Source: Gadus chalcogrammus
Lineage: Eukaryota; Chordata; Actinopteri; Gadiformes; Gadidae
Reading direction: 5' to 3'
Length of the DNA: 64,000 nucleotides
Assembly (NCBI RefSeq): GCF_026213295.1
Contig: NC_079423.1
Location: 12,958,751 to 13,022,750, forward strand
Shown in pieces: positions 1 to 11,135 of this stretch. A program made the position numbers and the translations under genes. Every line of letters begins with the position of its first letter. The stretch's first letter is position 1. Below the pieces are notes generated by a model. It searched no databases. It was given only the letters and a program-made list of their open reading frames with translations, and was not told where the DNA came from.

Positions 1-183
1 TCTTATCATATTTGTATTCTAAAATATTCTCTGCAACCTAATGCGAGATACTACCACATTGCACACACTGAACCCTAAATCAACTTTTTTATACTGTTCT
101 GCTGTGATTGGTGTCTTTCAGATTCAGACTATGAGGAAACACAGCCGAGGCAGAGGTGGAGTCAAGGCAAAGCGGGTTTTACC

Positions 184-3100
184 GGAGGCATCTTGGCAGT
201 TCTCAGCAGGGATCACCCAGGAATGGGCGTAGCTGACGGCGTCCTTGGCCAGCTGTCCGTTGGGGGTGCGGAACTCCTGTCTGACCTCTCCGTCGGCCTT
301 TCCACAGATTCCGCATGTCTGTCCCTTCATCCAGTCGGCCAACTTGACCTGTGAGTCCAGATGGCATTGTGTCAGAATACCTGGTAACTCTTACGTTTCT
401 ATCCATGTCAGTCCGTCTAGGCACCTGCTAAAATAGTTGGGATAATATCCAAAAATAGTCCGGAAATACACCTAAACATCCAAAGGTCAACATAATAAAT
501 ATAAGAGTTTGAATTTAGGTTTCATTAAATGTCCTTGTTCAAAGGTTTTTAACAGTTTTACCTTCCAGGAGCTCCTGTCGAAGTAGACCTCATGAAGACC
601 GTGGCTGGCCGCATATACAGAGATGCCCTCACCGTTAGACTTGATCTGGATTGTACCTTGGAAGTGGAAAAGCATTTCAATTTTGAGTTGAAGTCGGAGT
701 GCCATGACAGGATGTTGAAGATTGGATGTTAGATGTTTTTTTAAGATACCTGTGGGGTGCTGGTAGGGCAGGTTGCTGATGGGGATCTGCATGCCGTTAA
801 CCTTCACAATCATGTTGTCGTTCTCGGGGTACAGGTCGATATCGCTAAAAGAAAAGATAAGAGGCGTTTGGTTAGGCATATGCACATGGCTACCAAATAT
901 GTTTTTCTTTACAGACACACAAGTACTCACATGTCAGCGAGCTTCACATTTATCCAGTTCTGCTCAATGTTGTCCTTCTTCAGCAGAACCATGAATTTGA
1001 GCTCCTTGGAGCAATCCTGGGCCAGAACCTGGTTGCAAGACAGTGGCATCTCGTTCTTGTACCTCCTGTTGTTGAATGTGGTCAGGGTGTTCTTGGCGTA
1101 GCTACACTGAGCTGGAATGGGGAAAAAAGGGAACAGCATTTAGGTATCCATGACTCAAACAACTTCTCTGGATGCTAAATACCATAGGTTCTAGTGGCCT
1201 TTTACCTTCATAAACCTGAGCCAAGACGTATTGGACTTTTTCCATGATGTTGTTTTCGAAGGGAGTAAGGCTGGTGAGTCCGTCGAGAGGCAGAGCAATG
1301 GGAAGGTGCAGAGCTAACTTGTAGATAGTGTGCTGCACGGATAAGAACAAAATGTTTTTTTTGGTTATTATTCAACATGGCATATCAGAGTCATATTATA
1401 TTCATATATAATTTCACATTTATCCTGAACAGAGTGTCGATTTGACACACCTTTGGTGTCTTCAAGATCACATCGAGGTCCTTGTTAGTAGTTGCAACCA
1501 CGATGAGAGAAACCTGCTTCTCAATGTTGATCTCCTTCCCTTCAACGAGTCCAGCGAGGATAGACGCAGGGATGTACTTGTAGACGCTGGAAGAGGAAGA
1601 GTAGGGACACAATTGTAATAGGCTGTGTTACATTACAGTAGCACGGTACAGGCTGCATCGGTGAGGTTGCTCTTACAGCTTGGCGTAAGTCTTGAATGAT
1701 ATCGGCAGCGCTTCCCAGGACACTGTCAGACGAGCCGCAGGGCTTTTGACGACCAGGCCAGTCTCAGCTGTCACCATGGCGCTGTATTCCTTGCACTCCG
1801 CTCCCCAGGCAACCTTAGCCTATTCAAAAGAACATTCTACATCAATGTATAATCCATGCCAATGCCAAATAAATAAGAGAGAGGACAACATGACAACATT
1901 GTTTTTAGAAGCCGCTTTTATCCAAAGGTACTTCTGGTTGTAACTGAGAACAAGCAATGCATACAAGCAATAATACCTACAAATATGGACGTGCTCCATG
2001 ATTTTTTTTTTGTGCACAATAAATTAAACCAAGGATATGAATAAATATTACTTACAGATACTTTGTGCTTGCTAAGAAGAATTCCATCAGCACACAGTTT
2101 CCAGGTGTCACCTTTGGCCAAAGCTGCAATGATCAGCTGGACTCTTTTGTTGGGCTTGTCCAGGTAGGTAGACAGCTCATATCCCATCATTTGGTTGTCA
2201 GCTCTGACCACACGGACCCAGATGGCGAAGGCAGGAGGAGCTGCAGCGCCAAGGTATTTGTTCTGTGAAGAAAGTACGAGAGTTGCAATTAATAAAATCT
2301 AAATAATTACGTGTGGTTCAAATTGCGTCGATCCAAGGGGATCTCAGTGACTTCCGACCTATGTTGTTCAGGAGCAGGTAGGGAGTTGGGTATTTGGCTC
2401 AAGGATGCCTACAGGTAGGTGGTGGACATTTGGGATCAAACACCCTAAATTAAAAAGTCTCACATTGTTGTAGATGGCCCGGAAGCTTGAAGCACTGCTT
2501 CTGCCTGTGGAGGTTCTTGCTGAAGAGGTGAGAGACTGAGAAACGACATTTGGTTTACAATATGGAATTTCTTTCCAGCAAAAAAAAACATAGAAACCTA
2601 GGAATGCCATTGTGTATCATGACCGAATCATAGATCATAAGACAGCTTATCTACCTGCTTCTTGTGGTCCTTTTGGAACTTCAACGGGTACACAACAGTC
2701 TGCATGGAACAAACATCGAATGTCAATATCAGCGAATATAGATATACACTATACACAGAGCCCGTTTGTAAACGTTCAGCATCTCCATGAGCATCTCAGG
2801 GTGGCAATATCTTACGTTGGACAGACGGCTTCTTGCAGAGCGGGAAGAGCTGGAGGACGAGCTAGACGAGGAGGAGGAGGAGGATTTGGAGTTCAGTTTG
2901 CTGCTACGGCTGCTACGGCTGCTGCTGCTGCTGCTTCTGCTGGAGGAGGAGGAGGAGGAGGAGGAGGAGGAGAACAACTTGGCGCTGCTGCTGGAGCTGC
3001 TGGAGGAAGAGGAAGATCTTTTCACGGAGGGATTCAGGATTTTCTTGAGCTTTAGCAGAGCAGGTGTGCCCTGGGCGTTCTCTTCTTCTACTTCTTCTTG

Positions 3101-6100
3101 GCTCAGGTTGATCTGCTTAATTAGCTTTGCTGCAGCCGTTGCTCCGACTTGGACCTCGATCTCTATTCTCTCGATCTCCTTTCCGGCAACTGTCGAAAAA
3201 TATAAGACACACGCATACAGGAAGATATGTGGTTGACTTGAGGCACAGAGCGTTTTTTCCATGCATCATATAACATGTTTCTTTTTAGTACTTGCCATGT
3301 TTAATGACCACAGAGACAACATGCTTTCCAATCAGTTGGTAGAGAGGTGTGTTCCTGATGAATGAGGCATCCTCAGACTCCAGCTTGATGCAGGACTTCA
3401 TTGCGGCTAACTTAGCACAATACTTCTTCTCAAATCGGGCAAGTTTGGACTTGATGATGGGTTTCATTCCAGATACCATGTCAGAGAAGATCTCGGAGGA
3501 TTTGGACTAAACAAAAGAAGGGACCAAAGATAAGTAAGGAAGTTATGGTGAAATGATGGTGCAGTAGGGCAAGGCTTTTTCAAAGACATCATTGTGAACA
3601 ACTCACCGAGCTACCAGACACAATGGAGTTGGCATTAGACACGAACCGTCTGCCGATGAGGGGCTCCAAGATCTCTGCGGGAATGATAGGCACGATTTTC
3701 TCGGCCAGGAGATCTTCAATGTTTCTTGCCACGGCGAAACTCTCATAACTGTTAAGGAAAAAAAGGATCAGGTCATGTTTGGGTAATACACATGAAGACC
3801 TTGCAGAGGTGCAGGTGATGGAGATTCGTCTGTAGAGGAGAGATAGGTGGGGGTGTGGCTCTCAGCACCCATACTATTTCATGGGTATGCAGGTTTATGT
3901 CTTCTGACAAACTCACTGAGACTTATGACACTTATGAGTATGATGTACACGCCATCACACCTCTGTCAAAATTGTAAAGCCTGCCTATTATTTGGAGCTA
4001 CCTAGACTGAACCAACATGCAGAAGCCTTTGTCTTTAATATTTGTACTCACTATCTCTCGTAGCAAGCAACTAGTTCGTAGCAACTTCTAGTCTACTCAT
4101 ATTCTTCTGACGGAAAGAGTTCTTCTTGGAGTGAAGGAGTGGAAGCCGAAACCATAGGACTGGCGAATGGCTGGATTTTATGTGAGACTTAACATTTATG
4201 TTGGTAGCTGGATTAAGCTAGTACCACTGCATATGGTACTAGCTTGGAGCCCAGTTTCTTTTACACTCCTTCAAAGTCTTTTTTGTTTTTGTTTAAAGGA
4301 GAGAGTTTTCTTTACCGCACGGTTGCAAGTTGTTCAGGCACGGCAACGGGCAATGCCTGGATCCTGAAGTTGCCTCCAGTTATATCAAGATTGGCTGCAA
4401 TTTTGCTTGGCAGGACAGAGTTGACCTTGGCTCTGACGAGCACAGATGACTGGATGAGGTCAGTGTTCACGCCCATCACAGCGAATGACTGAACAGCGAT
4501 ACTAGAGGAAACAATGGATTTTATAGGTTTCATGAATTATGTTATCTTTTTTAAATATATATGTATATAGGATTTTAGGACTAACAACAAGACCTACCTG
4601 GGCCTAATCTCAGTCTCCAGATTAATGTTGGCCTTCAGCAGATGAGCCCAAAGGAAGTTCTGGGGCAGAGCAGGTGTGGTGCTTGCCTTGACTAACAAAA
4701 ACAAGGGAAAAAAGAATGCACATTCCGAATGTTTAAAATCCACATGGTGCAAGGCCTCTTCTCTCTCATTCAATTGAAATAATTATCAAATTTATAGCAT
4801 TATAAAGTAGTGTTCATTATGTACCAATATACTAACTACTAATTATGGTCAATCCAGAAGAAGTTTACATCAAGAAACAAGGAACATGTTCTTCTTGGTG
4901 TTTTTACTATAGACTGAAGTCACGTACTTTGGACGGCGGCGTTAGCGACAGCAGCGGTGTACATGCTGAGCTCCATGGGGAATCCGGCGGCGGTGGGGAG
5001 GATGCGGCGCACCTCAGCAGCCAGCATGGGCTTGGTGAAATGGGCGGTAAATCCAGACAGCACACTCCTCAGAGCGTCCTTTCCCATTTCCTGAACGATG
5101 GGTCTACTGGCAAGCTAACAGGAGTGGCAAAGTGTTATTTAACAGGGGTGGTTGGTAACACGCACGTTGTGACTTACACATTAACACATTGTTTCAATGT
5201 TTTAATTATTATCAATGTTGACATTTGTTTAGTTAGCAGCTGGGGAATTGTAAGGTAAAACTTACTGCAATGGCCTGATCGATCAGAATTTTGTCGAGGT
5301 TGGCAAAGGCGATCTCCTGGCCCAGGAACTTGATGTACACATTGGCCAGAGGCTTGCTAGTAGGCAGAGATCTCCACTGGGACAGCTATTGGACAGAGCA
5401 AAGCAGTACATCGTCACATTCTGAAACATGTAGCATGTTTGTCTGTGCGTGATCTGGTCCATTGGATTGCTTACAGCCTTGATGACACGCCTCATCTTGG
5501 TGATCCTGTCAGCGTTCTCGCTATCAGGGTTCTTCAGGAGAGCCTCCTGGAGTCCCTCGGTCCTCAATCCAATCTGAGAAGGAGATGAACAATTTAAAGT
5601 GGTTACCAATGGCCTTTCTCAGTTTATTAATTCAATGAGTAAGTTATTTTGTAAGCTCAGCCTGCTTTAGATGGCTAAATGAAAGGGCTCAGTCAACACA
5701 CCTCAAGAACATCAGCTGCAGCTCCGGCAAGGTAGCCACGGGTCTTGGCCACGAAAGCCCTGGGAAGGATGCTGGCAGCATCGTTGATGTAGAATGCACT
5801 GGCAGCAGCACCAAGCATCATGGGCTCTGTCCAAGAGTTCGATAAAAACAACAATCAGATACCAATCACCCGACAATGGTAACCAATCACCCGACAATGG
5901 TAATGATTCCTAAATGTTATTTTTCTTGGTGTCCTTACCGCTGTAGGCGTCCATCTGAATGGCTTTGCTGAAACGGTAGCTCAGACGATCAAACTTGGGG
6001 CTCAGGATCCTGACAGCAACATTGCATGCGGCAGCACTGCAAGAAAAGCCAACCATAAGTCCTTGCACTATTGGTGAATCACAATTATCATCAGTCATGT

Positions 6101-9100
6101 GGACTTCATGAGATATCAAGAGGAATGCCTGTTCCTACACAGACGCCTGGTGAGATGCGGTGCTTCTGGTCAGGGACTTCATGTGGGAGTAGGTGAAGCT
6201 GGCCACCTGCAGGTTCTCTTCGGTCTTCAGAACGTTGGCAAGAGCAGTTACCAGGCCAATGCGAGGCTTTGTCTCAAACAGCACAATGCACGCAAGCATT
6301 CGCAGCTCAGGCTGCAGGGCTTTATCCATGAACAACTGTACGACCATATCTTGGATCTGTTTTTTGGAGAGAAGAAACAAAGAAACTCAGATCTGGAATC
6401 TCCTGCAGATGTTGGCAGAGGTCTCATCATTCCATTGAAATTGACAAATTACGGACCAATCTGGGCTCCTTCTTGGCGATGTTCCTCATGGCCAGAATGG
6501 CGTCAACGTGGACTCTCGTTGGCAGATTTGCAGCAGCAGAGCCAAACAAGGGCAGGATCTTTGTGATTGTCTTAAGACTGTGGGGGTGTCCGGCGTTACC
6601 CAGAACCTTCAGAAGCAAAATAATATCCTCGAAGTTTTCCTCTGCAACAGCTCTGGCGATTTTCTCGTGGATGGGCTGGCAAAGGGAAATCAAGAATCAT
6701 TCACATGACCTGACTGTTATAATGTTAAAAATAAAGATAATTTTCCATTTGCTACCTTGATGAGCTCGGAGGGGCAGGCGATCTTGTCAGAGCAGAACTT
6801 TGCAACCATGGTACCATAGCCGAGCATGACGATTTGACGCAGAGCAGGATTCTCCACAATCAAGTGGTTGTCTATCAGGGACTGGACAAATGGAATAAGT
6901 CAATTAAGTAGATAGTATATGATAACTGCCATCCAATAAACTGCTTCTTTTAAAAATGTTACCCACTTCCACAATTGTAATGGCCTCCTGATCAGCTGTC
7001 ACCATGTGCATGGATGCTACAAGAGCCTGAGCTGCCTCAAGAATGCTGATATCTCTAGCCAGTAACTTCTCCTTGATGAATCTCAGAGTGGTTGAGGTTC
7101 CAATGGCGGGAAGGGTATCCAGGATCCACTGTCTAAGAGTCAAAAAGAAAGTCAAATGAGCTCAACTCAACAGTTTTGTGCCAATTTGTTCATTATTTAT
7201 CATGATTGTATGATCTAAATCACCTGTAGACTGGTTTGCTCTTGAATTGACTCCAGATCTGGTCAATGTCCATGATGTTTGATTTACGGAGCACCTGAAT
7301 CAGTTCTAGAAACTTCATGGGGGCCTCTTCGTGAACTGTTTGCATGTTGTTGACGACAAGATGGTTGAGGAGCTCCACAACCTATTGATGGAGCAGAAGA
7401 AAGAAATAAGGTTACAAAAACAATATTCATTTGAAATGATATACAAAATGTATACTTTTCTTAAAACAACTTAAAACAAATACCTGAGCTTGGGGGTTTG
7501 TGATCTTAATCAGCATAATGGGGGACTGCAGAAGCTCGGAGGCAAACTCATATTTGATGGATCCACGATGGAGATACTGAGCGTTAACCGGTGCGATGGG
7601 GGTCTTCTGAATCTCAAGGAAAACCAAGGACTGCCTGAAAACAACAACAGTTAACTGATGATTTCCTGCCCACCTCCCATATTGACATTGGTTGTTGTGG
7701 TTATTCCACGTACTTGGTGTTCATCTGGGCAGCGCCGTTAAGCTCGTTGAAGGGAGAGAACTGGATGAGCTCATTGACGCTGGCCTGCAGGATCAGAACT
7801 CCAGTCGGGACTGGCTTCAGGACGTAGTTGTATGCGGCAGCTCCCCTCAGGTTCTTGGCATCCTGTAGAGATGAGGCATACATATACAAATTCAGACATT
7901 GGCATTGTTATTGGCAATGCTTTTTACTATCTGTGGCACATGTTAACTTTTTTTCTTTTAATATAACTCGACAAATTTATATGAGATTAATGGTGTGCTT
8001 ATTATCTCGTTATTATCTCGTTACTATCATTATTATTATTATTATTTGCTATAGCTGTACCTCATGTATTAGTGTTATTCATTGACATAGCTCTCAGTGA
8101 TTTGTTTCTGTGGGTTTCCATGCTTCTCTAGAGTGTGTAAATCATTGCAGACAACTCAAAAAGAGCTTGAGTTACCTTCTGGCACTCTATGCATTTCTCT
8201 GTGTAAGCCAGACCCAAATCCTTGACAATCTTCTCCTGGCAGTTATTGAGATCCCTGGTCTTGGTCAACAGAATGCGGTCGGCCTTCTCGTCTTCAGTGA
8301 TGGCGTAGAGTGTGTTGCACACGCCCTGAGCTCCAGCCTGCAAGGCACAACGCACGCGCTCATTCAGAAAAACTCGGTACAGGTAAAAAATACCTATCAC
8401 CGTGGAGTTGCACTTTATAACAAACCTCCTGCAGCTCGTAGACATTCTGGGTCTTCTTAATATTGAGCTGCAAGATGTTCAGTACACCTCTGAAGATGTT
8501 CAGCACGGTGGTTGAGATGCCTTCTGGGGAGTAGACCTTCCCGACAACACCATTGGCGTACTCAAACTTGATGGGAGTCGCAAGCTGGGAGGCCAGGGCT
8601 TCCTTCAGCTTGTTGGCCGGGATGAATTGATCCTTGGGCAAGACGCCACTGTACTCAAAGAGTTCAGGATCGGCAAGCTAGGAGCGAGATCAGATCATAA
8701 TTAAACAATTCAATAGTCGATTCCGGTTTTGCTGCTTGAGGGAAATTGCATTTGGGTGGCTGCCTTAGCGGGATGTTTACCTTAAGCAGGTAAGTATTCT
8801 CAGCAATGTTACTGATTAGAACTTTGCTGAGGACCTTCAACCCAGCGCTAGCCAGACCCTCCTCAGGAAGGCCCGCCATGAGTACCGCCTCATACTTGTA
8901 CACATAGGTCTTGCTGCTGGCGAAGTCAGGAGCTGAAAGCACAGTTCCATTTAACATCCGAGTTCTCATGAAACAGCAATGGAGATACCCATGGAGTTAT
9001 TCTCATCTGAAAGTTTACCCCCTGAGTAGACCTGTACACTTACCAAAGTTGACGTACTGTCCCGCTGAAATTAGAGAATAAAAAAAACACAATTACCCAT

Positions 9101-9364
9101 TTTCAAACCTTTTCATGAATTCTGAATGGTGATACTGCACTAGTAGAATACATTTAAATGACTTGAAATTATTACTTCAAGTCCAGGTTCAAATAAAATG
9201 AATATCAGAAATGTAGGTCTACAAAATAAGACTATATATTTCAAATAATAACAATGATCAAATAATAATAACTATATATAAAAATAATAGTAGATGTTGA
9301 AACAAGAGCACACGAAAGACTCACCCACGACGGCCAGAGCCAGCGCAAACACAAACACCTGCAT
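184..9364 (-). CDS. Vitellogenin (vtg-1), 3' end outside the window
   Basis: Large lipid-transfer yolk precursor, secreted (in fish mainly by liver) and taken up by oocytes. About 32 exons can be read on the minus strand. The ATG is at 9362-9364, with a hydrophobic signal peptide ([13 protein letters not shown]) and a TATA box 40 bp upstream. Exons 3-21 (about 8935 to 3296) give the lipovitellin heavy chain (LPD_N), including [10 protein letters not shown] in the exon at 8176-8339. The exon at about 2813-3192 encodes poly-serine phosvitin, so this is an A-type and not the phosvitin-less C-type. Exons at about 184-1110 give the VWD/beta'-component with a CGICG motif. The exon ending at 184 stops at a GT donor, and the remaining C-terminal exons must lie left of position 1. 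No stop codon or frameshift was seen in the exons read. Sequence is clearly diverged from vtg-2 and vtg-3, which are near-identical to each other. I cannot assign an Aa/Ab subtype safely. Confidence 0.93.
2841..3040 (-). other. Phosvitin poly-serine segment of vtg-1
   Basis: Inside one exon the minus strand encodes several runs of serine broken by Arg, Lys and short linkers, followed by a Ser/Arg tail that ends at a GT donor near 2815. Phosvitin serines are phosphorylated and bind calcium in yolk. The same stretch reads as poly-Glu/poly-Leu on the plus strand; those frames are shadows. The vtg-1 serine tract mixes AGC and TCC codons and is interrupted more often than in vtg-2/vtg-3. Confidence 0.85.
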
Positions 9365-9403
9365 TTCTCCTGTGAATGTGGCATATTGCAGTCCCAAGCA
9401 GCC

Positions 9404-9410
9404 TTATAAA
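9404..9410 (-). promoter_or_regulatory. TATA box of vtg-1
   Basis: The minus strand reads TTTATAAGG about 40 bp before the vtg-1 ATG. vtg-2 and vtg-3 have their TTTAAAAGG boxes at the same distance, which implies a very short 5' UTR, as is usual for vitellogenin genes. A GGTCA half-site lies about 30 bp further upstream, but I saw no full oestrogen response element. Confidence 0.6.
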
Positions 9411-9830
9411 GGGGAGCATTTTGCGGTTGGCCTATGGTCAAGCCACAATGTCAGGCCAACCCGCACCGATGACATTGAATTTTGTCTATTTTGCGGCACA
9501 TTTCATTTTTATCTCATGGGGTTAAAAAACCTCGGCTATTTGTTGGTTGTGGTAGCATATTGGTGTGGATCAATGAATGGGAGGTTAGGGCCACCTGACT
9601 TGTACTTGTTTGAATAGGCAGGGCTGCATTCAACAGAGACCCAAGGGTTACGAGACCAACTCGTCATTATGACACTTTGAGTCAAACTTGTATGGGTGGG
9701 GGTTGATTTTATATTTGTTCATATTAAAATCGCACATCAACCATATCTAATGGCCATTCAAATCTGACTGTATTCCTTAATCATCTGAACATGATCGAAT
9801 CCAACTTTAAAGAATTCACACACTGAGGGT

Positions 9831-9982
9831 GCAAAGTATTTACCTTGAGTAAGAAGGTGTTAGGAGCCTCAGCATTGATGATGACCTTGCTGCTCAGTTT
9901 GACACCAGCCCTGGCAAGACCAGCTTCAGGCAGACCTCCCAGGATAACTGCTTCATACTTGTACGTGTAGGTCTTTCCTACA
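9831..9982 (-). pseudogene. Stray copy of vitellogenin exon 3
   Basis: The minus strand is essentially identical to exon 3 of vtg-2 (11936-12087), including its GT donor and the first bases of the following intron. The match stops just inside the 5' part of the exon, where unrelated DNA begins. No flanking exons are present, so it cannot be an exon of a working gene. It lies opposite in orientation to vtg-2, between the two divergent promoters. The near identity implies a recent copy or gene-conversion event. Confidence 0.85.
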
Positions 9983-10350
9983 CGTCTTCGTTTTAATTAG
10001 TTCATTATCCAATGAAAATAAGAAATTGTGTGTTGCCGCTACCTGAGAATGAGCCCTTTAAATTGACATAAGGTGTGGGTCCTAATCCCCAGAACCAGCC
10101 ATGTTGTACCGCCTTGTTTCTACAGTATCTCAGAATGCAAAAACGACTCTAGAGAATGTGATATTAATTCAATTAACTTTCAATTAAATTGTGAGTGAAC
10201 TCCGTTTCAGCTTGAATTTGAACACTATGTGATCTTACATTTTGTGTTTCAGGATAAGAGTTATAAGAAGGAGGGGTGCGTGCAGGGCCACCGGACCCCC
10301 CCCCCAAGGGGGCAAGGCAGAGGGGGGCCCATGGGAATGTAAAAAAAGTA

Positions 10351-10483
10351 AAGGGGACACATCATGCCACCAGGTGTGAGTGTGATTAGCCATTCCACCT
10401 GTGATTGAACAATGCTGCACATTTTCAAACCTGCTTGTAACGGCTAATCACACTCACACCTGGAGGTATGATATGTGCCCCTT
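10351..10483. mobile_element. Short foldback (MITE-like) element
   Basis: The left arm begins AAGGGGACACATCATG and continues into a CCAGGTGTGAGTGTGATTAG segment. The right arm is its near-perfect reverse complement, ending CATATGTGCCCCTT in complementary sense (about 40 bp arms). The central part is unrelated. A relative with the same inner motif sits in spata1 intron 4 (54623-54807). No coding capacity. Confidence 0.65.
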
Positions 10484-10999
10484 AATAAAAATAATATATC
10501 TTTAATGTTCTACCACCCCCTAGTGGCAGGAGCCCCACATTGCGCTCAGAGGCCATATGCCGCTCGGTCAACAACTGTTCCACCACCGAAAAAATCAACT
10601 ACTGGCCAGATGGAGCTCCACACATCCGCACACACCATGTGGTATAACATAAGTGTCCGAAAAGCGACCTCTCTCAGATGCGGCTCATTTAGCCATGAAA
10701 ACGAGCTCATGCTACGTCCTTCAACCATTTACATTTGCATAAAAGCAGACGCTTTTATCCAAAGCGACTTACAATAAGCACATTTGTCATAAGAAAGTGA
10801 CGCAATATATCGCTGTCGGTACAATTAGGAGGATGATCATCGAACCAAGTGAAAATAACTATATGGGCATATAAATGGGGCATATCAATTACTACTTATA
10901 CCAGCGAAAAAAGCTTAATTGAATAAGCCTTGAAACCCTAATAGAGATATAGTGCACTATGCCATATTAAACAAGGACCTTGATTTGGACTTTCAAAAA

Positions 11000-11012
11000 A
11001 GTCAAGGTAACC
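11000..11012 (+). promoter_or_regulatory. Imperfect oestrogen-response-element-like site of vtg-2
   Basis: AGTCAAGGTAACC resembles the consensus GGTCAnnnTGACC with two mismatches and lies about 125 bp before the vtg-2 ATG. The corresponding vtg-3 region has the better match at 45436-45448. The role is inferred from the known oestrogen control of fish vitellogenins. Confidence 0.35.
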
Positions 11013-11090
11013 TTACCTCTGTACTGAAAAAAGTGATGTCATGCATTGGGACACCATGTTTATTTTGAAATCCGTCCCAAAATATTTTCC

Positions 11091-11099
11091 TTTAAAAGG
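11091..11099 (+). promoter_or_regulatory. TATA-like box of vtg-2
   Basis: TTTAAAAGG lies 37-45 bp upstream of the ATG at 11136, at the same spacing as in vtg-3 and vtg-1. No other TATA candidate is nearer. Confidence 0.55.
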
Positions 11100-11135
11100 C
11101 ATCTCCCGACCATATCGTTCACCATTCTAGCCGTC

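Larger units (their letters stand above)
9365..11135. other. Head-to-head spacer between vtg-1 and vtg-2
   Basis: There is no complete gene here. The spacer holds the divergent promoters of vtg-1 and vtg-2, a stray vtg exon copy (9831-9982), a foldback element (10351-10483) and a common teleost dispersed-repeat motif around 10735-10780 (GCAGACGCTTTTATCCAAAG). The rest is AT-rich without recognisable features. Confidence 0.7.

Noticed and set aside
2841..3040. CRISPR-like or tandem array
   Set aside because: Repeats are codon runs in phosvitin without unique spacers; the organism is a vertebrate.
2787..3236. Plus-strand ORF of Leu/Glu runs
   Set aside because: It is the antisense shadow of the vtg-1 phosvitin serine tract; the same holds at 17355-17648 for vtg-2.
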